NCBI GenBank assembly: GCA_030620035.1
Contig: JAUXAE010000057.1
Coordinates: 1-7,235 of the forward strand
Reading direction: 5' to 3'
Source of the DNA: Dehalococcoidales bacterium
Lineage (GTDB): Bacteria > Chloroflexota > Dehalococcoidia > Dehalococcoidales > JAUXAE01
Length of the DNA: 7,235 nt
The notes under the pieces: generated by a model
Database searches by the model: none
The model's input: the letters and a program-made list of their open reading frames with translations, nothing else
What the model was told of the DNA's origin: nothing
Part shown: positions 1 to 5,537 of the stretch, piece after piece
How positions within the stretch are numbered: position 1 is the first letter of the stretch
Layout: each line of letters begins with the position of its first letter
Program-made: the position numbers and the translations under genes

Positions 1-2
1 CT

Positions 3-536
3 GCGGCCATCGCCGGCAGCCGTGGGGCCCGGGGCATTCACCAGCCCCGCAAGGGGATGGCCAGGGCACGCCACAGCGGCTTTCTGGCCGCCAAGGGTCA
101 AATTATTGCCAGCACCGACGCCGATACCACTGTACCCGGTGACTGGCTTTCTAGGATAAACCGGCTCTTTAGGCAGAACCCTGAGGCAGTGGCCGTGGCC
201 GGCCATTTCCTGCTCTCTGATGGTCCGGCTAGTGTCCGCTGGTGGATAAGGGTAAGCCGGCGCCTGATGCCCTATATCCTTAAGTTTATTCCCTGGCTTT
301 GGAACTTCAGCGATGTTAACTTTGCCATCAGAGCAGATGCCTTTGCCTCAGTTGGCGGCTTCAATACTGATATCCAGCTGGGCGAAGATATTGACCTGTG
401 CCGGCGCCTGCGACAAAAAGGAAGGGTAATATTTGAGCCCAGTCTACTGGTTCAAACATCAGGCCGTGCCTTTTCAAACGACCGGCTAGGCCTTAAACAC
501 CTGTTCCATTACCTGAAGCTGCTGAGGCAATCCTAA
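3..536 (+). CDS. Family 2 glycosyltransferase, 5' end outside window
   Basis: The frame is open from base 3, so the ATG at 57 is internal and the visible 177 residues are the C-terminal part of a longer protein. A GT2 (GT-A fold) enzyme transfers a sugar from a nucleotide-sugar donor. Two family hallmarks are visible. One is the block ARARHSGFLAAKG followed by STDADT, whose DAD (fragment residues 39-41) is the metal/nucleotide-binding DXD motif. The other is NFAIRADAF-ASVGGFN, leading into GEDIDLCRRLRQKG, the acceptor-side ED motif that normally holds the catalytic base. A hydrophobic, Trp-rich stretch (LMPYILKFIPWLWNF) lies between them and may touch the membrane surface. The acceptor cannot be inferred. 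It is followed by about 45 bases before the moaB promoter, so it is probably a separate unit from the Moco genes. Confidence 0.85.
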   Translation, partial: AAIAGSRGARGIHQPRKGMARARHSGFLAAKGQIIASTDADTTVPGDWLSRINRLFRQNPEAVAVAGHFLLSDGPASVRWWIRVSRRLMPYILKFIPWLWNFSDVNFAIRADAFASVGGFNTDIQLGEDIDLCRRLRQKGRVIFEPSLLVQTSGRAFSNDRLGLKHLFHYLKLLRQS

Positions 537-580
537 CACCGACAGCAATAGGCGAAAAACCAAGGATGCCCGACGCTAAA

Positions 581-609
581 TTGCGCCATCTCCCAAGTAA
601 AGATATAAT
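581..609 (+). promoter_or_regulatory. Sigma70-type promoter for moaB-moeA
   Basis: A perfect -10 TATAAT at 604-609 lies 17 bases after TTGCGC (581-586), a weak -35 that keeps the TTG. The predicted start near 616 gives a leader of about 36 bases before the ATG at 652. I saw no riboswitch-sized structure in that short leader. Confidence 0.6.
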
Positions 610-651
610 AACCTGATAGCAGTTTCGTCTACACAGTTGTTAAGAGATAAT

Positions 652-1155
652 ATGGGCTACCGGGAACACAAACAAGAAGCACCCCAGAGTGTCAGTTGCG
701 CCGTCCTGACCATCTCTGATACCAGGACAGAGGAAAATGATGAGTCGGGCCGGCTGATTATCAGGGCCCTTAAAGAGAACGGCCATCAGGTGATAGCCTA
801 CGCTATCCTGAAAAACGAGGCCGCCCTAATCCTGAGTAAACTTAAGGAACTCCTGGCCCAGGAAGGCCTCCAGGTCATCATCACCAGCGGCGGCACCGGG
901 GCCAGCCACCTTGATGTCACCGTGGATACGGTAGCCCCCATCCTGGAGAAAAGGCTGGACGGTTTCGGTGAGCTGTTTCGTTTTCTGACCTACCAGGAGA
1001 TTGGTACGGCCAGTATTATGAGCCGGGCTATTGGCGGCGTCGCCCGGGGGAAGGTTATCCTGTGCCTCCCCGGCTCAAGCAGCGCCGCCAGGCTGGCCAT
1101 GAACAGGATAATCCTGCCCGAACTGGGACATCTGGTCAGGGAGGCAACAAGGTGA
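652..1155 (+). CDS. moaB: MoaB/MogA-family molybdopterin adenylyltransferase
   Basis: This is a 167-residue single-domain MoCF_biosynth protein. The family adenylylates molybdopterin with ATP before metal insertion; some MoaB members have uncertain activity. Visible motifs are LTISDTRT..NDESG (residues 19-33), the nucleotide loop TSGGTG (78-83) followed by D88-V-T, GFGELFRFLTYQEIGTASIMSRA (104-126) and LPGSSSAARLA (139-149). The usual R of the RDVT motif is Leu here (HLDVT), but the aspartate is kept. I chose ATG 652 over the TTG at 637: AAGAGA lies just upstream of the ATG, nothing resembling a ribosome site precedes the TTG, and family members begin close to this point. It is first in the operon and its TGA overlaps the moeA GTG. 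MoaB and MogA cannot be separated with certainty here. Confidence 0.9.
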   Translation: MGYREHKQEAPQSVSCAVLTISDTRTEENDESGRLIIRALKENGHQVIAYAILKNEAALILSKLKELLAQEGLQVIITSGGTGASHLDVTVDTVAPILEKRLDGFGELFRFLTYQEIGTASIMSRAIGGVARGKVILCLPGSSSAARLAMNRIILPELGHLVREATR

Positions 1156-2357
1156 GACCCTTTGGCACACTGATTTCTTTTGAAGAGGCCAAGAGACTGG
1201 TTGAAACTAATGTAAAACCCGTCGACCGGGCTGAGACGGTCGCTATTGAAGAGGCCCGGGGCAGGGTGCTGGCCCAGGATATAGTCGCCAGCCTGAATGC
1301 ACCGCCCTTTGACCGGGCGGCCATGGACGGCTACGCTGTTAAGGCCAGGGATACCTTTGGTGCCAGCCGGCGCCATGCCCGAACGCTCAATGTTATTGAT
1401 GTTATCTACGCCGGGGCGACCCCAACCAGGAGGCTGGTCAGCGGCCAATGCGTCCAGATTGCTACCGGGGCCCAGATGCCCCCGGGGGCTGACGCTGTGG
1501 TTATGGTTGAGGACACCGAAAAGGACAACAGCCGGGTAAGGATATTCAAGGCAGCCTACCCCAAGGCCAATGTCGCTGAGAAGGGGGAGGACATCAGGCA
1601 GGGCGAGCTGGTATTAAAAAAGGGCCTGGTCTTAGACCCGGGTAAGATAGGGGTGCTGGCCTCCCAGGGGATGGGCCAGGTTAAGGTTTACCAGAAGCCG
1701 GAGGTGGCCGTGCTGCCCACCGGTGAAGAAATAGCCGAGCTGGGTCAAGGGTTAAAGCCGGGCCAGATATATGACATTAACTCCCACACCATATCTTCAG
1801 TGGTCGCCGCCAACGGCGGCCGGCCGCTAAGGCTGGGTATCGCCGGTGATAATCCCAAAGAGCTTAAATCGGCCATTGAGCAGGCGCTAGATAGTGACCT
1901 GGTGGTCATCTCAGGTGGCTCCTCGGTGGGTGAGCGGGACCTGCTGTTTAATATCCTTGATGAGCAGGGCCAGGTTCTCTTTCACGGCATCCAGATAAAG
2001 CCGGGTAAGCCGACCCTCTTCGCCCTGGTCAATGGTAAGCCGGTTATGGGTATGCCCGGTTATCCTACCTCCTGCCTCATCAATGCCTATCTACTGCTGG
2101 TGCCGGCGATAAGAAAGATGGCCCATCTGCCGCCAAGGAGAATGGTGACCGTCCCGGCCCGGCTCAGCGACAGGGTTACCGGCAGTATCGGCCGGCGGCA
2201 ATTTTTGCCGGTCAAGCTCAAGGCAGGTAAAGCGGTGCCCATCTTCAAGGAATCTGGGGCTATAACCGGCACCGCCCAGGCCGACGGCTATATCGAGATT
2301 GCCGAGAACATTGACCTGCTGGAGAGGGACGAGCCGGTCACGGTAATACTCTTCTAA
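1152..2357 (+). CDS. moeA: Molybdopterin molybdenumtransferase MoeA
   Basis: MoeA inserts molybdate (or tungstate) into adenylylated molybdopterin to complete Moco. The GTG at 1152 gives 401 residues, the usual family length. It is preceded by the strong ribosome site AGGGAGG (1138-1144) and overlaps the moaB stop by four bases (GTGA), implying translational coupling. The longer open frame starting at 1062 lies inside moaB and is rejected. Motifs: PPFDRAAMDGYAV (51-63) with the active-site Asp at 59, as in E. coli MoeA; ATGAQMPPGADAVVMVE (104-120); GEDIRQGE (145-152); the MoCF_biosynth nucleotide region with LPTGEE (188-193) and VISGGSSVGERD (252-263); KPGKPTLFA (283-291) and GMPGYPTS (300-307), where many bacteria have GLPGNPVS. 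The C-terminal MoeA domain runs from about residue 330 to the end. No molybdate-binding extension is fused to it. Confidence 0.95.
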   Translation: MRPFGTLISFEEAKRLVETNVKPVDRAETVAIEEARGRVLAQDIVASLNAPPFDRAAMDGYAVKARDTFGASRRHARTLNVIDVIYAGATPTRRLVSGQCVQIATGAQMPPGADAVVMVEDTEKDNSRVRIFKAAYPKANVAEKGEDIRQGELVLKKGLVLDPGKIGVLASQGMGQVKVYQKPEVAVLPTGEEIAELGQGLKPGQIYDINSHTISSVVAANGGRPLRLGIAGDNPKELKSAIEQALDSDLVVISGGSSVGERDLLFNILDEQGQVLFHGIQIKPGKPTLFALVNGKPVMGMPGYPTSCLINAYLLLVPAIRKMAHLPPRRMVTVPARLSDRVTGSIGRRQFLPVKLKAGKAVPIFKESGAITGTAQADGYIEIAENIDLLERDEPVTVILF

Positions 2358-2788
2358 ACAACCCTTAGCTCATCGCCGGGCTTGACCACCCCACCCTTTA
2401 CCACCCGGACAAAGATGCCCTCTACGGGCATGATACAGGTGCCCACCTGCTGAAATATGGCACAGCCACTGTGGCATTCCTTACCAATCTGGGTCACCTC
2501 AAGGACGGCGCCACCCTCTGAGACCAGCCGGCTGCCGATGGGCAGGGAAACAAGGTCAAGGCCCTCGGTGGTCAGGTTCTCGGCAAAGTCCCCGGGGCCC
2601 ACCTCAAGGCCCATAGCCCGCATCTTGGCGACACTGGATAGGTCCAACAGGCTTACCTGACGATGAGTGGCCGAGTCGGCATGGGCATCGCCAATAAGGC
2701 CGTAGTCTTCCTTAAGCAGGCCCTGGCCAACAGGCTTTTTCTTGGCCCCCTTCCGGTCACTGGTGCAGACGGCGATGATGCGGCCCAC
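2354..2788 (-). CDS. MOSC-domain protein of the Moco operon
   Basis: Stand-alone MOSC domain of 144 residues, related to the C-terminal domain of Moco sulfurase. Such proteins are thought to bind or deliver Moco or sulfur, but the reaction of small stand-alone forms is not established. Motifs: GRIIAVCTSDRKG at the start, YGLIGDAHAD (29-38), VSLLD, PGDFAENLTTEGLDL (65-79), GKECHSGCAI (102-111) with the conserved C105, and GTCIMPVEGIFVRV (116-129). The frame stays open to an ATG at 2863, which would overlap moaC by 71 bases. I prefer GTG 2788: it lies four bases after the moaC stop and the product begins exactly where stand-alone MOSC proteins usually begin. Its ribosome site (AGAAGG, 11 bases upstream) is weak. 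GTG 2824, preceded by AAGGTGG, is the main alternative. It is last in the moaA-moaC operon. Confidence 0.88.
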   Translation of the reverse strand: MGRIIAVCTSDRKGAKKKPVGQGLLKEDYGLIGDAHADSATHRQVSLLDLSSVAKMRAMGLEVGPGDFAENLTTEGLDLVSLPIGSRLVSEGGAVLEVTQIGKECHSGCAIFQQVGTCIMPVEGIFVRVVKGGVVKPGDELRVV

Positions 2789-2792
2789 CTTT

Positions 2793-3275
2793 CTAGCTGC
2801 CTTCTTGCCGCTGATAGCTACCACTCTGGCCACCTTCCTTGCTTTCCAGATATATCGCCTCAATGGTCATGCCACGGTCTATAGACTTGGCCATGTCGTA
2901 GATGGTCAGGGCGGCCACCGATACCGCCACCAGGGCCTCCATCTCTACGCCGGTTGGGCCCCGGCTTTTGACCGTGGCTCTTATCCCGATAGCGTCATCA
3001 GGGATAAAGTCAAAGTCCAGGCTAACACTGCTGAGCAGTATCGGATGGCACAGGGGGATTAGCTCGCCCGTTCTCTTGGCGGCCATAATGGCGGCTAATC
3101 TGGCTACAGCCAGGACATCCCCCTTGGCCAGCCCCGACTTCTTAATCTGCTCCAGGGTGGCCGGCTTCATCCTTATCCGGCCCCGGGCCACCGCCTGGCG
3201 AAGGCTATCACCCTTGGTAGAGACATCAACCATACGGGCCTCCCCCTTAGCGTTTAGATGAGTTAACTCGGCCAT
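2793..3275 (-). CDS. moaC: Cyclic pyranopterin monophosphate synthase MoaC
   Basis: MoaC converts the 3',8-cyclo-GTP product of MoaA into cyclic pyranopterin monophosphate, the first stable Moco intermediate. The protein has 160 residues, the normal length. Visible motifs: MVDVSTK (15-21), LAKGDVLAVARLAAIMAAKRT (49-69) with K51, ELIPLCHPI (71-79) with H77, and TGVEMEALVAVSVAALTIYDMAKSID (108-133) with D127 and K130. These correspond to the E. coli active-site set K51, H77, D128, K131. The C terminus KEGGQSGSYQR matches the family's GGKSG ending plus a few extra residues. The ATG at 3275 has a good ribosome site (AAAGGGGG) five bases upstream and lies 15 bases after the moaA stop, so the two are cotranscribed. 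Confidence 0.96.
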   Translation of the reverse strand: MAELTHLNAKGEARMVDVSTKGDSLRQAVARGRIRMKPATLEQIKKSGLAKGDVLAVARLAAIMAAKRTGELIPLCHPILLSSVSLDFDFIPDDAIGIRATVKSRGPTGVEMEALVAVSVAALTIYDMAKSIDRGMTIEAIYLESKEGGQSGSYQRQEGS

Positions 3276-3290
3276 GGTACCCCCTTTATA

Positions 3291-4274
3291 CTAGCCACCT
3301 ATCTGCCACATCTGCCGCTGGCCCGAGGTCAGTCCCTCAGCCAGATGGTGGCGCTGTGGCTTGCTGGCGACTACCTCTTTTATCAACTGCTTCAGCCCCT
3401 CTAGGCCGGCACCATTGCGCAGTGGCCCTTTCAGGTCAATTTCATCATTGGCCAGAAGGCAGGGCCGCAATCGCCCGTCAGCCGTCAGGCGAAGACGATT
3501 GCACTCCGAGCAGAAACATTCGGTCATCGGCCTGATGAAGCCTATTGTCCCCCTGGCCCCGGGCAGGCGATAGTACCTGGCCGGGCCGGCGCCCGAGGCC
3601 ACCCTACTCGGCTCAAGCCTGCCCAGGGACTGCTCAATCTGGGTTACCATATCGGGGACAGCTACCCACTTAGCCATGTCGGCCGCCGGCGCCATCAGGG
3701 GCATATACTCAATAAAGCGCACATGCCAGCCCTCGGCTAGAGTCATTCGGGCAAAGTCGGTAAGCTCATCATCATTGGTGCCGCCAAGGACCACCATGTT
3801 TATCTTCACCGGCTCAAGCCCGACCCTTCTGGCGGCCTCAATACCGGCCAGCACTTCAGGCAGCTTATTAGAACCGGTGATAGCCTCGTATCTATCCGTC
3901 TTAAGGGTATCCAGGCTGATATTAACCCGGTTAAGACCGGCCCTTTTTAATTCGGCGGCATATCCGGCCAGCAGCAGGCCGTTAGTGGTCAGCGAGATGT
4001 CATCAATGCCGGCTATCTGGTTAATCAGCTCGACCAGCCGGCTAAGGTAGGGCCTTATCAGCGGCTCGCCTCCGGTGAGGCGCACACTTTTGATACCCAG
4101 CTCGGCGGCCGCCTGAATCACCCTCTGGACTTCCTCATAAGAGAGGATTTCCAGCCGGGGCAGATGGGGCACAGCACCATCAGAACAATAGACACAGCGC
4201 AGGTTACAACGGTCGGTAACCGAGATTCTGAAATAGTCAATGCGACGCTTGTAGGAATCAAAAAGGCCGGTCAT
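3291..4274 (-). CDS. moaA: GTP 3',8-cyclase MoaA, radical SAM enzyme
   Basis: MoaA uses S-adenosylmethionine and two [4Fe-4S] clusters to rearrange GTP, the first step of Moco synthesis. The 327-residue protein has the full family layout. The N-terminal radical SAM cluster motif is CNLRCVYC (C23, C27, C30), preceded by DYFRISVTDR. The SAM-binding region includes RLTGGEPLIRP. The C-terminal substrate cluster is C255-x2-C258-x13-C272 within CSECNRLRLTADGRLRPCL. The protein ends in the conserved double glycine (IGG). The ATG at 4274 is preceded by AAAGGA at suitable spacing. It is the first gene of a moaA-moaC-MOSC operon, transcribed through a leader holding a Moco riboswitch and terminator, so expression should fall when Moco is plentiful. 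Confidence 0.97.
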   Translation of the reverse strand: MTGLFDSYKRRIDYFRISVTDRCNLRCVYCSDGAVPHLPRLEILSYEEVQRVIQAAAELGIKSVRLTGGEPLIRPYLSRLVELINQIAGIDDISLTTNGLLLAGYAAELKRAGLNRVNISLDTLKTDRYEAITGSNKLPEVLAGIEAARRVGLEPVKINMVVLGGTNDDELTDFARMTLAEGWHVRFIEYMPLMAPAADMAKWVAVPDMVTQIEQSLGRLEPSRVASGAGPARYYRLPGARGTIGFIRPMTECFCSECNRLRLTADGRLRPCLLANDEIDLKGPLRNGAGLEGLKQLIKEVVASKPQRHHLAEGLTSGQRQMWQIGG

Positions 4275-4298
4275 CTATTTTTCCTTTATCTACGGGAT

Positions 4299-4327
4299 AA
4301 ACTAAAAGTGCCTCCAAAAGGAGGCAC
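4299..4327 (-). terminator. Rho-independent terminator of the moaA leader
   Basis: On the - strand, GTGCCTCC, a TTTT loop and GGAGGCAC form a perfect 8-bp stem (4308-4327). TTTTAGTTT follows immediately (4307-4299). On the + strand no T-run follows the stem, so the orientation is clear. It lies between the riboswitch and moaA and would stop transcription about 25 bases before the start codon, as an attenuator. Its 5' arm and loop (CCTCCTTT, 4324-4317) are exactly complementary to AAAGGAGG at 4371-4364, the 3' side of riboswitch stem P1. Confidence 0.88.
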
Positions 4328-4334
4328 ACAAAGA

Positions 4335-4359
4335 ATAGAAGGCGCCAAGCGCCATCTAT
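4335..4359 (-). promoter_or_regulatory. Linker hairpin between riboswitch and terminator
   Basis: On the - strand ATAGA, a T, GGCGC, a 3-base loop, GCGCC, a T and TCTAT form two 5-bp helices separated by one T-T mismatch. It fills most of the gap between the aptamer and the terminator. It may act as a pause site or keep the antiterminator partners at a fixed distance; its role is inferred. Confidence 0.6.
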
Positions 4360-4360
4360 A

Positions 4361-4467
4361 AGCCCTCCTTTCCAAACACGGGCGGCGCAGAGGTTTCCCG
4401 CTGCACCTTAACCGGTTACCGGCCATAGACTTAAGGCCCTTAGGCCAAGCAACTCGGAGGGTTAGCT
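4361..4467 (-). ncRNA. Moco riboswitch (moco RNA motif) upstream of moaA
   Basis: The - strand leader folds into the moco RNA architecture. P1 pairs CCCTCC (4461-4456) with GGAGGG (4368-4363). Inside it, the hairpin GGTGCAG..CTGCGCC (4407-4384) is capped by GG-GAAA-CC, a GNRA tetraloop (4397-4394). A second helix carries both halves of the classical 11-nt GAAA-tetraloop receptor, CCTAAG (4444-4439) and TATGG (4427-4423). A short CCGG-TAA-CCGG hairpin follows at 4422-4412. Moco RNAs are known upstream of moaA-type operons and sense the cofactor; the exact ligand (molybdenum or tungsten form) is not settled by sequence alone. The position before moaA, the aptamer and a mutually exclusive terminator all agree. 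Outer boundaries are approximate. Confidence 0.9.
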
Positions 4468-4493
4468 TTAATCCGGTAAGTTAAGGTCCAATG

Positions 4494-4506
4494 CCCGATT
4501 ATCGGG
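4494..4506. promoter_or_regulatory. 13-bp palindrome at the predicted moaA start site
   Basis: CCCGAT-T-ATCGGG has perfect 6-bp arms. It covers roughly +1 to +13 of the transcript predicted from the moaA promoter. It could be an operator for a repressor or a 5'-terminal hairpin that stabilises the leader RNA; the sequence does not decide between them. Confidence 0.45.
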
Positions 4507-4513
4507 ATGTTGA

Positions 4514-4543
4514 AATATACCATATCTACCCTGCCCAGGTCAA
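4514..4543 (-). promoter_or_regulatory. Sigma70-type promoter for moaA-moaC-MOSC
   Basis: On the - strand TTGACC (4543-4538) lies 18 bases before TATATT (4519-4514), a near-consensus pair. The predicted start near 4507 gives a leader of about 230 bases containing the riboswitch and terminator. The -35 overlaps the dyad GTCAA-N5-TTGAC (4539-4553), whose other arm lies in the 14-bp direct repeat. Confidence 0.65.
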
Positions 4544-4548
4544 CACTA

Positions 4549-4562
4549 TTGACAATGTGGTA
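4549..4562. repeat. Left copy of a 14-bp direct repeat flanking the islet
   Basis: TTGACAATGTGGTA here is identical to 5620-5633. The two copies, about 1.07 kb apart, bracket the small KGG-like gene and the mazEF module. Unlike the right copy, this one is not followed by TATAAT and does not look like a working promoter. Confidence 0.75.
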
Positions 4563-4587
4563 GTGGGTCAATTTGAATTTAATAAAC

Positions 4588-4616
4588 TTGACAATACTTT
4601 CCTATGATGCGATAAT
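4588..4616 (+). promoter_or_regulatory. Strong promoter of the small basic protein gene
   Basis: TTGACA (4588-4593), a 17-base spacer and GATAAT (4611-4616) nearly match the sigma70 consensus. Seven bases downstream is position 4623, the A of the only plausible ATG, so the transcript may be leaderless. Confidence 0.7.
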
Positions 4617-4622
4617 CAGTGT

Positions 4623-4844
4623 ATGCATAAGCGGTCAAGTAAAAGACAAGATTTAAACGTAACGGCTGCTAACATTGTAGCCGAAGCTACCGATGAAGCT
4701 CATATAATAAAGAACCCTGCTGCCGTAGCCCTTGGTAGGTTAGGTGGTTTGAAGGGTGGTAGGATTAGGGCCGAAAGGTTATCACCCGAAAGACGCAGGG
4801 AGATAGCTGTTAAGGCTGCAGCAGCTAGGTGGGGCGGTAGATAG
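4623..4844 (+). CDS. Small basic KGG-like protein of unknown function
   Basis: A 73-residue, strongly basic protein. The N-terminal half (to about residue 28) is polar. The C-terminal half reads NPAAVALGRLGGLKGGRIRAE (32-52), then LSPERRREIAVKAAAARWGGR. I recognise this pattern from small uncharacterised bacterial proteins with GGLKGG followed by S/TPE-RR-EIA-KAA-ARW, loosely like the KGG repeat of stress-induced proteins. Nucleic acid binding is plausible from the charge, but no function is established. No ribosome site precedes the ATG, and a strong promoter predicts transcription to begin at the ATG itself. It sits inside the repeat-bounded islet, converging on mazF with a 35-base gap that shows no clear terminator. 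Confidence 0.8.
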   Translation: MHKRSSKRQDLNVTAANIVAEATDEAHIIKNPAAVALGRLGGLKGGRIRAERLSPERRREIAVKAAAARWGGR

Positions 4845-4879
4845 TTTCTTAACATCAATATCTTCCACCCTAGACATCA

Positions 4880-5230
4880 TTACTTCGTCAGCTCTAAACT
4901 AGATTTTATAGCACCATCTACTTTGGCCATTTCCGCCGCATTCAATTCTCCACATTTTTTGCCAAGGCAAGATTTGTCAATTGTTAGTATTGCCGATAGA
5001 TTAACTTTACAATTTTGGGGTAACCCACTTATCCTTTTGGGGATGGGGACTACAAAGGGATATTCTTTGACAAACGCTGTAGTAGTAGCGGCGACAATGG
5101 TTGTTGGGCTATAGGTATTCCCAATGTTATTTTGAATAATAAGGGCAGGTCTTGTGCCAGTTTGTTCACTCCCCCGACCCGGGCTCCAATCCACCCAATA
5201 TATTTCGCCCCTTTTTATCTCTTTTGACAT
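4880..5230 (-). CDS. mazF: MazF/PemK-family endoribonuclease toxin
   Basis: MazF toxins cleave mRNA at short specific sequences and stop growth when not bound by their antitoxin. This 116-residue protein has the typical length and sequence: RGEIYWVDWSPGRGSEQTGTRPALIIQN (7-34), YSPTTIVAATT (40-50), and a C-terminal NLSAILTIDK..L followed by LNAAEMAKVDGAIKSSLEL. R27 and T50 align with catalytic R25 and T48 of Bacillus subtilis MazF, so it looks intact. The usual Arg of the IDKxRL motif is Cys here (DKSCLGKKC). The ATG at 5230 lies 14 bases after the mazE stop and has only a poor ribosome site (AGGTAGG, 13 bases away), which suggests translation coupled to the antitoxin. Base use is AT-richer than in the Moco genes. 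Confidence 0.93.
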   Translation of the reverse strand: MSKEIKRGEIYWVDWSPGRGSEQTGTRPALIIQNNIGNTYSPTTIVAATTTAFVKEYPFVVPIPKRISGLPQNCKVNLSAILTIDKSCLGKKCGELNAAEMAKVDGAIKSSLELTK

Positions 5231-5244
5231 TTATTGCTTTAAGC

Positions 5245-5487
5245 CTACCTTAAAGCTACCTCACTCTGCAATCCAAAAGCCAACTTTGCAAAATCAGAAT
5301 TTTCTTTAGCCATTACCTTATAGCCCTCTTTCATGAGTTGCATTTTACGTTTTTGGGCTAGTTCTTCCAAGCATTTAGAAACAACCTTACTACGGCTAGT
5401 GTTGGTTTCTTTGGCAATTGTTTCCGTTAGTGCTATTAATTCTGGTTTAGTATAGATTGTCAATCTAGTTATCGTTTGCACTACCAT
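5245..5487 (-). CDS. mazE: MazE-type ribbon-helix-helix antitoxin
   Basis: This 80-residue protein begins with ITRLTIYTKPELIALTETIAKETNTSRSKVVSKCLEELAQ, a ribbon-helix-helix DNA-binding fold: one beta strand then two helices. It continues with LMKEGYKVMAKENSDFAKLA, which resembles the toxin-binding tail of the B. subtilis MazE antitoxin (LMRRGYMEMAKIN). It would neutralise MazF and repress its own promoter as a dimer. The open frame extends upstream to 5565, but the ATG at 5487 has a good ribosome site (AGGGGGTG, about 5 bases upstream), and the upstream codons encode unrelated hydrophobic residues lying over the promoter. It is followed by mazF after 14 bases. Confidence 0.9.
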   Translation of the reverse strand: MVVQTITRLTIYTKPELIALTETIAKETNTSRSKVVSKCLEELAQKRKMQLMKEGYKVMAKENSDFAKLAFGLQSEVALR

Positions 5488-5537
5488 AATAACACCCCCT
5501 AATACGATAATAGTAGGTAACAAATGTGCGTACAGAT

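Noticed and set aside
1062..1151. N-terminal extension of moeA to ATG 1062
   Set aside because: The 30 extra residues lie inside moaB and match no MoeA; GTG 1152 has a strong ribosome site and puts the active-site Asp at residue 59.
990..1448. 152-residue open frame on the - strand across moaB and moeA
   Set aside because: Antisense to two well-supported genes, with no ribosome site or family motif; a by-product of GC-rich codon use.
2789..2863. Longer MOSC start at ATG 2863
   Set aside because: It would overlap moaC by 71 bases, and the extra residues are the moaC 3' end in another frame. GTG 2788 fits the family start.
3676..4050. 124-residue + strand frame opposite moaA
   Set aside because: Shadow of moaA on the opposite strand; Ser/Arg/Leu-rich with no domain.
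4164..4361. 65-residue + strand frame across the moaA start and leader
   Set aside because: Runs antisense through the terminator and linker hairpin, with no promoter or ribosome site.
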